This document shows, one piece after another, positions 11,051 through 22,540 of a stretch of DNA of 64,000 nt; the first letter of the stretch is position 1, and the number at the start of each line of letters is the position of its first letter. Under the pieces are notes generated by a model, which saw only the letters and a program-made list of their open reading frames with translations, had not been told where the DNA came from and did no database searches. The position numbers and the translations under genes are program-made. This stretch comes from Hypomyces perniciosus (taxonomy: Eukaryota; Ascomycota; Sordariomycetes; Hypocreales; Hypocreaceae), in contig SPDT01000013.1 of assembly GCA_008477525.1 (NCBI GenBank), positions 295,501 to 359,500 of the forward strand, in the 5' to 3' direction.

Positions 11051-12690
11051 TCTCGCATGAATCCCGGGTGGTGAATGGATATATAATATAAAGAGAATAC
11101 TAGGCAAGGATAATCGAACGAACTCCAGCAAATGTTCATTTTAAAAAAGATCAGAGGCGTCATGAAGTGAAGTAACAAACCAGCATGTCTCATCCTCAGA
11201 TTGATGGGCGGAATGATGACCCGGCGGCACACTGCGTCAGGCATATACCCCCTGTATTTACCGCTGGAAAATGCCTAGGGGGGGCGTCGTCAGCGTGTGT
11301 CCTCACTGGGGCTTAGAGGATTCAGTGCGTGGCGCAAGTGTCCACCACATGCAGCTAGGCTCCATGGCTAACTGGGCTTCAGTCCATCTCCAAATGAGGC
11401 TCCAATACTTCGTACAGATGACGGGGTAAACGAGATGGAAGGAATGCATCCATATGATTTATTATTACCCCAGATGTCTGCCCCTGCGTGGTTCTAGCTC
11501 CGGGGAATTTTTCCGTCTCGGCAGTATCCCGCAGTTCGATAAGCCCGATTCTGCAAGTTCTGCCAGCACGATATACCTGTTTTGCTACCCTTCGTGTTTT
11601 CTAAACGGACTACAGAGTAGAGGAATGTATTTTATTCAGTCGCTTTGTCTTTATTATTGTATTAGGCTTGTTACTGGCCCAGAATAGTAGGGAAATCGCA
11701 AATACTACCTATACATGCTCTGTGCCGCCCGACCTTGGAGGTCCAGAACGACAATAGCTGTTGCGATCGTCAAATCTGCTAGCTATGTTCGCCATCCTAG
11801 CATCGTGGATACCTGGTTTATGATATACAGACACTGGAGTAGCAAAGGATCCGTGAAGACACCCGATAGCCCGATTTGAGGATCATCTCATGGGCCAACA
11901 TCTGTGTGGCTTACAAGGCCCAACCGGACGAGGACCCGAAACATCCCCAAGTGATTCATTACAAGTCGTGTTACGAAGCACACTCCTCTTTGAAGAAAAC
12001 GAATGGTGCCAGGAAAATATCCGCAAGTGTTACACAGCTTCGTTGTTATGCAGTATGCAGGAGACAAGGATAGTGGCCACTCCACAGACACCGCCAGGAA
12101 ACCCCATTAAACATCTGTTCAAACACCCAATAATAGAGAGGTAATAAAATACCACCAGGACTTCCTTTGATTGAAGTTCTGGGGGCCATTTAAGTTACAT
12201 CGTAGACGTATGCATGTGCCTGGACGGCCCCTTTGATGTCGGCACGCCGAACATCTGCAGGATCGTTGAGGCAGCTGGCAGCTTGCATGCAAAACCCCCC
12301 CAAAACAAACTAAAAATCTATTATTTTTGCCCTCACAATAGGTTCAATTTCTTCCTACATAGTCCCGGGCTGTTGCCATTCATTCACTAAAGCCTGTGGC
12401 TGGGACTCACGTTGAATACCCATATGCTTCAGACGAACCCGATATTCACCTTTGTGTCTGACCTATTCACATTTTTTTCACCTTGGACTTCTCAAAGGTG
12501 AATTCACTGGGCCCCAAATTTATTTAAAGACTGCCTCGCCTCCCAGCTTCCCCTTGTTTGTGCTTCCCACCTCTTCACAACACCGTCCTCATCGTGACCT
12601 TCACGGTTTACCCCCTTCAAGCCCCCAAGTTCCTGAACAGCAGACACCTCAACTCTCTCTCTCGAACACCACCGACATAGTTAGATCACT
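11051..12690. other. Divergent intergenic region
   Basis: Separates the Zn2Cys6 gene (-) and the RRM gene (+). No gene is supportable; the short open frames lack domains. TACTTCGTA lies at 11406-11414. The last ~250 bp before 12691 are pyrimidine-rich and CCC/TCC-rich, as in leaders of strongly expressed fungal genes. Confidence 0.45.
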
Positions 12691-14295
12691 ATGGACACTA
12701 CAAACCTCCCCGATAACAAGCTGGACAGCTCCGACAGCGACGAGATGCCTACCATCTCGTCCCTGTCCCTCTCCTCGTCTCCCGATAGCCCTCAGATGAC
12801 CCCCAAGACCCCTGAGGATTCTACTTGCGATATTTTCGGTACTGGTATTGATCTCACTCCTACTCCTCATCGCTTTGCCGATACCAAGGCTGCCTCGTTC
12901 CCTGGATACACGTTTATGGCCACCACTTCTAAGGACTCTGCCTCGACTGGCCTTCACCACCGACATCAGCGACTTGACACGGCTTACCACCAGGGAGAAC
13001 ACACTTACGTCAAATCTATTTCTCAGATATGGGCACCACGACCTACCACACCGGACCGTGGCATTCGTATTGGCCGGGAGACCCCCGTGCATATGCGATG
13101 GGGCTCCTTGGATGCGTACAAAGCCAGGGGCCATCGCTTCTCCGTTCAACCTCTGACTCGTATCTCGTCCTTCATACCCGGACGCCGTCAGAGTTCCAAT
13201 CCAGATGACATGACCAGTTGGAACCACACAGACCAGATGACTACTGCCCAGTTCTCTCAACTATCTCTTGGACTCAATGCTCATCTTACCCACGACCATG
13301 TTCGTGCTACTGGTGACACAAACATCATCAAGCCCCTTGACGACGCTTCTGGCGCCTTTGTTACGGACGAGTTGCGAAACGCTCAGCTCAATTCCCCGGC
13401 TGCTTCTCAGTTTCATGACAACAGACGTCTTCAGAATCTGGGTATCGACGTCCTCCGCCTCGCCCACAAGGAGTATCCTATCAGACAGCCTATTCCCGCT
13501 CCATTGCCCATCAAAGTACTGCCAAACAACCACGTCCAGGGCTTTCTCCCTATGCAGGCTGTCATGCAGCAGACGCCTTGCAACGCCTTTATCCCTGACA
13601 CCAACATCGGATCCTCCAAGTCCACGGCATCTTCCAAGTTCTCCTCCCGGTATCATGGCATGCACACCGAAACCAATGCCAGTGCCGAACATCTCAATTC
13701 CGAAGAGAACTGCGCCCTCTGGCTGACCAACCTGCCCCCCATCGTCACGACACAGCAGCTCCTCTCCTCGATTCGCAACATCGGCCGCATCTGGTGCAGC
13801 TACATCAACTACCCGGACTACCTCACCCACCAGACCGCTGCTGCCAAAGTCGTCTTCTTCAGCCCGGACGCCGCTCAACAGCTCCTCAGCACCTCGTGGA
13901 CCAAGGGCCTCTACGTCCAGGGCTACCGCGTGAAGATCTCGCACAATCGCATCAAGTACAGCAGCCACGCCGTTGTGGGCAAGATGTCCCGCTGCCTCAT
14001 CATCACCGGACGCGCTGATTTTGTCAACGAGAACAGCCTGACAAAGTTTTTCAAGGATCGCTTCATTTTCCAGGTAGATGAAGTTGTCGAGCTGATCAAG
14101 GCTGGTGGCAGGGCTGTCGTGGAGTTCAAGTTTGGCAGTTATCGCTGCCAGGCTCAGATGGGCAAGATGTCGCTCGAGAAGGACCGTCCGGTTGGCCTTG
14201 AGAAGGTCGAGTTTGGTGAGGATCCGTGTGAGGTTGGAGATACCCTGTCGTCGTACGGCATTGCTGCTGAGCGCATTCAGGGACGAGGCCTATGA
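12691..14295 (+). CDS. RNA-recognition-motif protein
   Basis: Single-exon, 534 aa. The N-terminal ~330 residues are Ser/Pro-rich and look disordered. At residues ~340-415 the sequence CALWLTNLPPIVTTQQLL followed by AAAKVVFFSPDAAQQLL has the RNP2/RNP1 pattern of a divergent RRM. At ~433-510 a second RRM-like unit starts with SRCLIITGRADFVNENSL. This arrangement is seen in uncharacterised fungal RNA-binding proteins; binding to RNA is inferred from the fold only. Codon use is strongly C-ending, and the leader is pyrimidine-rich, suggesting good expression. The 3' end is convergent with the ADP-ribosylglycohydrolase gene, about 280 bp away. Confidence 0.8.
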   Translation: MDTTNLPDNKLDSSDSDEMPTISSLSLSSSPDSPQMTPKTPEDSTCDIFGTGIDLTPTPHRFADTKAASFPGYTFMATTSKDSASTGLHHRHQRLDTAYHQGEHTYVKSISQIWAPRPTTPDRGIRIGRETPVHMRWGSLDAYKARGHRFSVQPLTRISSFIPGRRQSSNPDDMTSWNHTDQMTTAQFSQLSLGLNAHLTHDHVRATGDTNIIKPLDDASGAFVTDELRNAQLNSPAASQFHDNRRLQNLGIDVLRLAHKEYPIRQPIPAPLPIKVLPNNHVQGFLPMQAVMQQTPCNAFIPDTNIGSSKSTASSKFSSRYHGMHTETNASAEHLNSEENCALWLTNLPPIVTTQQLLSSIRNIGRIWCSYINYPDYLTHQTAAAKVVFFSPDAAQQLLSTSWTKGLYVQGYRVKISHNRIKYSSHAVVGKMSRCLIITGRADFVNENSLTKFFKDRFIFQVDEVVELIKAGGRAVVEFKFGSYRCQAQMGKMSLEKDRPVGLEKVEFGEDPCEVGDTLSSYGIAAERIQGRGL

Positions 14296-14575
14296 ATGCG
14301 AAGGCGATGGTTGACGCCTGTACGAAAATTAGTACAGTTCAGGCCGAGTGTTTTTTTTTGTTTTGCAACGGTTGCAAATGGGTTTTCTTTATTGTTGGTC
14401 AAGGGTGGCCGTTTGTTCAAGAGTTGTTTGCGGATAGGAGCACGAGACGACTCCAACATGGTTCACGGACACACATTTGCTAGCTTGCTTGGAAGTTGTC
14501 GATAAAGACACATTAGTCGATTACATTTGTTTCTAAGGGAATGGTACTATCATGAACAAAAAGATTGACCCTCTG

Positions 14576-15916
14576 TCAGTTTTTGGCGCGACCGCCGAAC
14601 CAACTGCCTCTTGACTTTCGCTTCTCTTCTTGTTTGTTTCGCTCGTGTTCCCTCTTGGCCATGTCTGCTTGCAACAACATGACTTTCTCCTCCATTTGGT
14701 TATCTGTCAGCCATCCTCTTCCACCATCGGGTGAAGTGTCCTTATCTTCTCCACCACTGTAGGTCCCGTACGCGATTCCCAACACAATACTCAGGCCCTC
14801 TGCCTTCTTCATGAGCCACTCTCCCTGTCGCAGTCCATCTCGCCAGTGAGGCGGCAGAGCCTTGTAGCCCAAATACGCACCGACGAGGGCTCCAGCAAAG
14901 CAAGCGTTCGTATCGGCGTCACCACCTCGCATAATAAGATCGGTGACAAGAGGTTCGAAGACGGACATCTTTTTGGGGAGAATATCCCTCGAAGCCGCAA
15001 CTTCCCGCATCGCCAAACGCAGCATGTGGATACCAGATCCAAACGTTTTGTAGACGTACCCGATCTTGTACCCATCATCCAGCTCCAGATCAGCCATGTC
15101 ATTGACCTTGGCATGGCGCCGAAGCTCACTGAGATCCAGCTCTGGCTCGTCCTTCCTGCTGGGGTCCTTCTCGACTTGCCGTTCGCGATAGGTATAATAC
15201 CAGGCGATTCCTTTTGCAACCATGTCATCAATGTGTTCCTCAGCATAGACTTCTTGACGGACGAGGCCTCGGACCAGGGCTGTCCCAATGACGCATGAAA
15301 TAATGCATCTTGGGTCAACGTGAGTGACGACCGAGTAATCTGCGGCAATTTGGAACGTTTCTTCGAGGGTTTTGTGGATGCACATCAATCCCAGTGGATG
15401 CGTTCGCATCAAACTACCGTTTGGAGCCACGTTATATCCACCGTTAGTCCAATGCTTCCTTGCCGTGCCCTCTGGATCATCTAGGTATGTCTTGCTTCGA
15501 ACAATGGCACCGACAGTTCGGCCTAGACCAAGGGGCAAGGTATCCAGTGCTCGGAGGCCCATTCGGACCCAGATATGCAGCCGAGATGCGAAGTCCTGGG
15601 GATCGAGCTCTTTTCCATCTTTGTGGAGATAGGAAAGTAAGATGCACATGGCATGGTCGGTGTCATCGGTCCAATCGCCTGGGAGATTTGGGTTTCGGTG
15701 TGAATCCCGTCGAAACGACGTGGTTTCTGACGCCGGGGAAAGAACAAACTTCCGCGAGGGATATGCTTGGACAGACATGTCGCCAGACAGAAACTCGGTA
15801 TACAGGCCGATGGCATCGCCAAGGGCTGATCCGAAGAGACAACCCACGATGCGATCGTGCATGGCATCTCTAGCCAACGCCACGAGGGCATCTTGAGATA
15901 GATCTAGGGGGGTCAT
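14576..15916 (-). CDS. ADP-ribosylglycohydrolase (DraG) family protein
   Basis: Single-exon, 446 aa. The family's conserved elements are present in order: GSALGDAIG at residues 29-37, the Mg-binding WTDDTD at 82-87, NGSLMR at 166-171, and the C-terminal metal site GGDADTNA at 331-338 followed by GALVGAYLGYKALP. These are the metal ligands that DraG/ARH-type enzymes use to remove ADP-ribose from arginine or other residues, so the protein is probably catalytically competent. The substrate in this fungus is unknown. The C-terminal ~50 residues are charged (KREHERNKQEEKRKSRG) and lie outside the catalytic fold. No signal peptide is visible, so it is probably cytosolic or nuclear. Confidence 0.93.
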   Translation of the reverse strand: MTPLDLSQDALVALARDAMHDRIVGCLFGSALGDAIGLYTEFLSGDMSVQAYPSRKFVLSPASETTSFRRDSHRNPNLPGDWTDDTDHAMCILLSYLHKDGKELDPQDFASRLHIWVRMGLRALDTLPLGLGRTVGAIVRSKTYLDDPEGTARKHWTNGGYNVAPNGSLMRTHPLGLMCIHKTLEETFQIAADYSVVTHVDPRCIISCVIGTALVRGLVRQEVYAEEHIDDMVAKGIAWYYTYRERQVEKDPSRKDEPELDLSELRRHAKVNDMADLELDDGYKIGYVYKTFGSGIHMLRLAMREVAASRDILPKKMSVFEPLVTDLIMRGGDADTNACFAGALVGAYLGYKALPPHWRDGLRQGEWLMKKAEGLSIVLGIAYGTYSGGEDKDTSPDGGRGWLTDNQMEEKVMLLQADMAKREHERNKQEEKRKSRGSWFGGRAKN

Positions 15917-16748
15917 TCTGAAGTGATTTGAGAAAGATGTGGGATTCGTTAATGAGCCCTCAATCCAAAAGATGCCAATCGGCTACTTTTTAACGGCATC
16001 TCCCAACACTGAATCTGCTTGGGCTGAAATGAGGCTGATTGTCATGATGAACACAGCCTCAGCTGGGGCTACACTATTTTGACACCGCCGCCCAAATATT
16101 TGCCTACACCCTGCTATTTGATCTGGTTCAGCTCCTCTGAATAGGCTTCCATAACGTCGTATGACTCGGAGGCAGTGGTGGTTCATCTTTTGCTGCCTGA
16201 TTCCAGCCATCCTAGCCCCCGCCTCAAAGCCCTGCCGTTGGGAGGACTCCAATGATGGCTACGAATAAAATTCCACCTCTAGGGCTATGGGAATTCGCGA
16301 ATTTTCGGAACCATTAGCTAAAGAGATGAGTTATAATTACAAACCGCCTATACAAACAATATTGCGAATGAGTGATGTCAGGCCCGTGCCGCTCTTCGGG
16401 AGCATCCGATTCTTAGATCTCCACCCAGTCGCCAGATCCAATCCTGAGGTGAGCTTCCTTCCTCTTTGGGCAACTTCGCAAGGTTAGGTAAAGACCAATC
16501 ATTTTCGCTGGTGCTATGTATAGGCGCACAGGCCTAAGAAGCCCCCATAGTGTGAGAAGGTTGAAGAAATATAAATGAATCGCTGCATCAAGAATCACAA
16601 ACAAACACCAAGGAAGAGTATGTAAGGTCGCCATAAGGTAAATTATATAAAAATCATGAAAAAAAGCAATTCGGTTTATACATACAAAGGCTGTGATCTG
16701 TGACTCCTTTCGCCATATTACTATGCGTCTTAGTATGACCGAACGAAA
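15917..16748. other. Intergenic, no gene seen
   Basis: Upstream region of the ADP-ribosylglycohydrolase gene and downstream region of the FTA2-like gene. The small open frames on both strands lack any domain or coding-like composition. Confidence 0.4.
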
Positions 16749-17662
16749 CTACTTTCGTAAGATATTCTCTGCCGTAGTCGCTCCGTAGAGTCTATCCGAC
16801 CAAGTAGAGAGATGGGGTGGAACAAAATCAGACAAATCGAGTAACACACTACTTGTCCAATTTCTTTCGAGGGGCGAGAGGGTACGACAAAAGCCCGCGA
16901 GCCATAAAAAGTTCAACACTTCCTCCACAGTGGTCGCGTCATTTTCACCTTCCTCAATGTACTCGTAAACAATCGCTAGATAGTCCTTTCCAGGTTCCAG
17001 ATATCGATCGCGCTTATCTACTCGGTAGGACGGTGCCCACAGCGAGCGAGACGACCCATACAGCTTATCAGCATTGATGCTCAGCCAGCCGTAGCACTGT
17101 CTCAGGCGAGGGACTTTGGATATTGTTGTGGTTGGTATAGAGCTGTTGTCTGAAAAGAATTTCTGTAACCGTGGACGGAACTCCTCGGAAAACCCATAGA
17201 GATTTGCCACGGCGTGCTCTCGGGCGGCCGGGTCGGCGTTCACCACGATCGGGGACTCCGGTGTGGCTTGGGCTACGGATGTCTCTATCATCTGGAAAAG
17301 TGCCGCGTTATAACATTCCCGCTGAACAGGAAAATGGACCCAGGGCGAGATGGTCGGCTCTGTGTCAAAGAACTAACAGAGAGACAGGTAAGAGAACAGG
17401 AAAAGGCCAAACAAGAGGGTAAGCACAGACAAAAACTCACTATCTTCAAAGCAAAGGGGCCCTTATTTCCAAATCTAACCTTCCAGACATACCCATCGAG
17501 GCCGCCACCAATGCGAGCTCTCAGAGACATTGAATCGAGATCAAAGGGGCATTTCCGGAGGAGGGGTTTCCTGAATGCCTCGAGCGTACAGCTTGGAGGA
17601 CCATCCATTAACGCGTCGTCACGGAATGGCAGGGCCATCGACCGCTGGTGTGCGCGCCACAT
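16749..17662 (-). CDS. FTA2-domain (kinetochore Sim4-complex subunit-like) protein
   Basis: Two exons, 17662-17441 and 17372-16749, with a 68-nt intron (donor GTGAGT, acceptor TGTTAG); 281 aa. The spliced junction reads GPFALKI-FFDTEP, then FPVQRECYNAALFQ, matching the pattern of fungal FTA2-domain proteins (PF13095). In these, a glycine-rich loop-like segment (here RIGGGLDGYVWKVRFG) is followed by a conserved [FY]..ECxAxxRL-type helix. The domain looks like a reduced protein-kinase fold; no HRD or DFG catalytic motif is visible. In yeasts Fta2 is a kinetochore subunit. In filamentous fungi the family is expanded and mostly uncharacterised, so a kinetochore role is not implied. An alternative start is the Met at 17638. 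Confidence 0.75.
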
Positions 17663-17678
17663 GATGGTCTAGAAAGTG

Positions 17679-17713
17679 GTGAGTTGTGAGTTGTGAGTTG
17701 TGAGTTGTGAGGA
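17679..17713. repeat. Heptamer tandem repeat (GTGAGTT)n
   Basis: About five head-to-tail copies of GTGAGTT lie immediately upstream of the FTA2-like start (17 bp from the first possible ATG). On that gene's strand it reads (AACTCAC)n in the leader. Confidence 0.85.
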
Positions 17714-19166
17714 CTGTAGGGATGAAGTGAAGGTGATGTTGTTTGTATGTTTGTAATAGTAGTAAGGAGGGTGCAACGCGCACAGTACAGTGCGTTATAC
17801 AATGCGAGGAACTATAAATGCGAGCCTCTCAATTTGCTTCGGTTACGGAGTAAGCACAAAGCAGCCAGCCACATTATGTCTGTGATCATATTACCTGCCA
17901 GGATCACACGGCTACAAGGTTGACTACGGCTTTTTGGATACTGGGGGAAGTACCAGGCGCACGCTGAATGTCTAAGAATGTCGGGAAATGGCCGATTTTA
18001 GAACCCTGGTCGTGAATGAGGCTCATTGGTACGCGCGACCGTCGCTTAGAGTACTGTTACTCCATCAAGTGTGTCTGGACAAATCATGGACAAAAATGGG
18101 GGTAAACAGACAAACGACGCATTATTTAACTGGTGAGAGTGGTGGGGTTTCTATCTATATCTCTCGAGGCTAGGGTTTTGGCTGCCTGCAACCGCGCCAT
18201 TGAACATGAAGCATCCCTGATGATGAACAATACTGTTGGTGATGAGCATACATAATAACGGGCGGCAATAACGAGAATGGCGGCGTTAATGGAAACATCC
18301 TAGGCTCCAAGGCGGCATCGATGGGCCATGACGGCATAGATCATTGGTCAACTCATTCTCCACAATCAACCAACAGCATACTACAAACGAGGCTGTGAAG
18401 GTTATGAACTGACAGGGCTAGGTGACAAGGGAGTTTCTGGATCTCAGGCACCAGTGACTTGTATACGAAGTAATACCTTCAAATATACTCCAGTGGTTTC
18501 TAGTTCTATGTATTCCAGTAATTACCAGTAATTCTGAGAATCTCGAAAATTTCCAAGAACCCCTAACTTCTATTGTATTTATTACTTTGCCCAAGTACTC
18601 TACAAAACCCAATCCCAAGGCGTGGAACTGGAATACGTGGATTGATTAGAATCCCCGGTCTTACCAACGGGCCTCATGTGGGCCACTTACACACAAGGCC
18701 TTGTAGGCATGAGTCTGACTCTGAGTGTCATGGTAGACTCTTCCAGGCGGCTACCTAGAAGATTCTCTCGGGTGGCACAGAATCATTTTTATTGGTTTTT
18801 GTCACTTGGAATATGGTGGTGTTGGTTGAGATGTGAAGCCATAATGGTGTAGGAGGGCAGCGAGGCACACTGACTTCCACTCTTATGTGACAGCTTGAGG
18901 TGAGGTGAGAAATATAAATTGTCAACTCTCTCCCCTCTAAACCCCCATTGATCAATCACACAACAATCATCTGCCTCATTCTGTCAACTCAAGTCTTTCT
19001 TCGCCTTGGTTTTCTTCATTAAATCTCTCTTACCCCTCTGGCATCTCTTTTCATCGTCTCTGCTCTCTCTGAAGATTTCTATCCTCTCTGACGATTTCTT
19101 TCTGTTATCTTTCTCCATCTACCATCTATCCCCTTCGTATTTCCTGTACAGGGAGTTTTCTCGGAA
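17714..19166. other. Divergent intergenic region
   Basis: No gene supportable. It contains TACGAAGTA (18474-18482). The last ~150 bp (about 19005-19160) are strongly CT-rich, as expected for the leader of the following plus-strand gene. Confidence 0.45.
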
Positions 19167-20551
19167 ATGTCATCCCTCTTCAACGCCCTCACGAAGCCCA
19201 ATCTTGAAGTCCACAATTTCGTAAGGGGCGGAACCAATACCCTGAGCGTACCCGGTGTTGTGGTTGAAGAGTGGCGTCCCTGGGATGAGTTTAACTACAA
19301 GACACTAACTCAAATCTTCTCTGCTGAGCTTGCTCAGGACTATAGCGGATCACCAGAGCCAAAGTCGCTGGGCCGTGACAAGTACATCTTCAATGAGGCA
19401 ACTTTTGACGACATTGCCCGAAGATTCATGAGTCCCGTCATCAACTATGCCCTAGCAAAGCAGCAGCGCCCCTGTCACTACGGCCGGGGGACTCGATGTC
19501 CCGGGAAGTTGGAACCAGACTGGTCTGTCATTTCGGATTACCATCGGACGGATGATGGGGCATACATCAACGTCCTTCCAGGAGATACGAAGCTTAGTAC
19601 AAAGTGGGAGCCCTCTATGGTCCATGGAACGGACAACGAATACAAAGAATGGCAAAGGTGATGAATCAAGTCGTCAATTACATGGTCCACAACAGATGTA
19701 GGTACGGATTCATCCTCGCAGATGAAGATCTAGTGGTCCTACGGGTTGCGGTCCAATATGTCGGAACAACCATGACTGCTGAGCGACCTTACCGAACTGT
19801 TAACTATCAATCCAACTACGCCAATCTCTCATCGATTTCGGATGACGTCTCCGCAATATCTGGTGGCACAGCTGATTCCTCATTCCATGATGACGACCCC
19901 ACAAAATGGCGATATCAACCCCCCGAGTATGCAGTCATTCCCTGGAACGCAAGCGGACAAGGCGAACTCACCGTCAAGCTTGCACTCTGGTGTTTAGCCA
20001 TGATGGCTGCCAATGGGGACAGGTATCTCAATTATTCATATCCCGACCTAGATACCTGGCGCCGAGCGGATAAGGGATGGGTTCACAACACCTCTGGTGC
20101 CAGATTGACGAAGCTGGGCAGAAACGATCGCCAACAGGAGCCAAACCCAGATGGTGAGCGTACGGAGTCGAGCGGCCCATCAACCTCATCTGCCGCGCAG
20201 ACACACTACAACTACAGCTATGGCGAGGGGTATGACGATGCTGCTGAGGACGCACCCCAATATAGTCGAGCTGGCAGCACGTATGGTGATGACCGGTACC
20301 AACAAGCTCAATTCGCTGCTGGTGATGCTTATTATAAGGAGGATGACGGTGACGACACCGAAACGGAAGCTTCAGGTCGCTCCAAGCGCCACTCTGTCGA
20401 GCTTAAGAAGCATACCCTCTCCTCGGGCCTCTACTTTGTGGATTCCAAAGGGAAAAAGAGAGAGACATCCAAGAGGATGTGGAAGAAGGTCGATGGCGGA
20501 TACGAACTCCAGAGTGGAAGGCATCTTTACTTCACCAAACGATTTCCCTAG
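19167..20551 (+). CDS. PD-(D/E)XK nuclease-like fungal protein 1, with a frame break
   Basis: Two overlapping frames: 19167-19661 (with ATG) and a frame without its own ATG running to 20551. Frame 1 carries PDW (residues 117-119) and GDTK (Asp140, Lys142), matching the P-D...(D/E)-x-K nuclease core. Frame 2 continues with YGFILADEDLVVLRV and later VIPWNASGQGELTVKLALW, as in the related gene at 52043. The two join best inside GAATGGCAAAGG near 19648-19658, where one extra A would give EWQ-KVMNQ without loss. So a 1-nt deletion or assembly error is favoured. The alternative is a 43-nt intron (19605-19647), which drops the TKW..P..M block. The product would be about 461 aa with an acidic, Tyr-rich low-complexity region near the C-terminus. 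Nuclease activity is inferred from the motif only. Confidence 0.65.
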
Positions 20552-21655
20552 GCAAGGCGTGGAATTTGGGATCCGTGATGATAGTTTTGTTCCCACAGGG
20601 TTTCCCATCACCTCGATGCAAATGCAGCGGCTCTCGTGGTTTGTTGGGTGTATTTGTCACGCCCCGTTGTACATTAGAATAGTTGCTTTTTAGTACGGCG
20701 TACAATCTTTCTTGCTCTTTTACTTTTGATTCCAGCCGCATCATGAGTCCCCTCGGCTATTGACAACCACTCTGATTACCACACATAACTCTTGTTGCTA
20801 TGAATGACCATAATTACCATAGATCGCTCTGATTACTTTATACTATAGGTAGTAATACAGCCGGTACTCACAATACTGTAATAGAGCATCAAAAACCCTT
20901 AATATTCTGCTGTGATGTTCCATTTCTCAGTCTTCGCTACCCTACTGTCAAACCGTTGTATCAGGCCAGCAAAAGTGAAGTGTACACCTCAGAAATTGTA
21001 GCCGATAGTGCAGGTTATATTGCATTTGACACCTACATCTGGAAAGACTTCTATCGCGATACTATTGAGCGTAGGCAACAGCTACCTATGAGAGCATACC
21101 GAATGGCCAGTCTGTTTGACAGGCAACTCCCTGTGAGCACTTTGTTACAAACAAGTCGAAGGCATCACCTCCAAGATGCCGTCACCCGGGGAGGATATAG
21201 ACGAGCCCATCAATCGGGCCAAATACATATTCATAAAAAGTAAATCTTCATACCAAACAGACTGTGTGCGTTGGTGCCATTGGGAACTGCAAGGAATACT
21301 TGTAATCGTCCTGCATTCATTCTTTCATTGGTAATCTGTCGCTGTCCGTTGCTATTAATTATCATATCCTGCAGAGCGGAGAGACAGCCCAGCATCATCC
21401 TTATTGCCCAAAGCAGCCCCAAGTAGTTTCAAGCATTAGACCTGATTAGAGAAGAGCAATCTTGCAGAGGGAAATATGATACAGTATATTTTGTGTCCAC
21501 CGTCATCGGTGATTCGAAATAGCATGATGCCAGTCTGTAACCTTAACTCCATAAACCTCAACCCAAGCCCATAACCGTCTCATTTTATGTACTTTCATAA
21601 TGCATCATGTTCGAATTTTACCCGCGCCAGATGCCTCAACTCAACACCATAAGAT
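20552..21655. other. Convergent intergenic region
   Basis: Lies between two 3' ends. No gene is visible; the 20956-21243 open frame has no ATG-linked domain or homology that I recognise. Confidence 0.4.
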
Positions 21656-22540
21656 TCACCATCGGCCGTCACTCTCCGACTCGCTGTCCTGTTCTGGGGG
21701 CGGCTCCACGGTGGCGATGCTCCGTATTATAGCCCCGAACGCTTGACGCCAACCGCCTCCTATGGCACGGACAGCATCTGGCAAGCGATCTAAGCCGTCA
21801 ACAATGCCCGTGACTTCTTGCCCCGTCCTCAGCATTTCGTCTGCAATGACGCCGCCAACTCGACCAGCAGTTTCGGCGAATTGCTGTCCCATCTGTACGG
21901 CTCGGTTGGAGGCGTCATTGTATGTCTCAAACACGCGATTTTGGAGAGTTCGTGCGTGGCTGGCCACGGCTCTGCCAGTGTCGTCAGCGGATGACATGCC
22001 CATGGCGAAGCGGATTATTGGGGCGGCCCGGGGATGCTCCGTCTCGAAGGAGTACCGCTCATCTAGTATGGGCCGTTCGAAAGGTACAGCGTAGTCGAAT
22101 GGCTGCCTGTCCCATTCCAGATCGGAGTCTGAACCGACATCTTCCATGTCAGGGTCGTCAAAGTGGAATGTCGGTTCGGCAGACATGGATTGGTGATCGC
22201 GGTTGTTGGGTGTGTCGGTCAAGTTTCGATTCTGCGATGGCTCCTCGACAGTATTTATACCTTGGTTGGTATAATAGTCGCCCTCAACAAAGGTCCATGT
22301 CCTCTCATCAAACTCGTCGTCACTATCGAGTCGTATCGAGTGTAGAGATAGTCCCTCCTCTTCTTCCTCTGGTTGGTCTGAAGACACTGTCAAGTTTTGA
22401 GCTTGCCAGGGTCTCGTTATCCGCCTCCTGAAGTCTCTGTTTAAACGACGCGGCCGGCGGTTGTCGTTGTTTGGAGAAGTTGTTGACCTCTGGACGGTGA
22501 GGTCCTCCGATTGGTTGACATTCTGGGGGCTTTTGGACAT
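21656..22540 (-). CDS. Acidic hypothetical protein
   Basis: Single-exon open frame of 294 aa from the Met in MSKSPQNVNQSEDL. The same frame extends upstream to 22681, but that part is hydrophobic and untypical and is probably leader. The first ~80 residues are basic (RRPRRLNRDFRRRITRP), then a long Asp/Glu-rich region follows (QPEEEEEGLSLHSIRLDSDD). The C-terminal third is helical and Ala/Gly/Arg-rich (SHARTLQNRVFETYNDASNR; IADEMLRTGQEVTGIVDGL). No domain is recognised, and no signal peptide or membrane segment is seen. It is called because of its length, sensible composition and ATG context; function unknown. Confidence 0.55.
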   Translation of the reverse strand: MSKSPQNVNQSEDLTVQRSTTSPNNDNRRPRRLNRDFRRRITRPWQAQNLTVSSDQPEEEEEGLSLHSIRLDSDDEFDERTWTFVEGDYYTNQGINTVEEPSQNRNLTDTPNNRDHQSMSAEPTFHFDDPDMEDVGSDSDLEWDRQPFDYAVPFERPILDERYSFETEHPRAAPIIRFAMGMSSADDTGRAVASHARTLQNRVFETYNDASNRAVQMGQQFAETAGRVGGVIADEMLRTGQEVTGIVDGLDRLPDAVRAIGGGWRQAFGAIIRSIATVEPPPEQDSESESDGRW

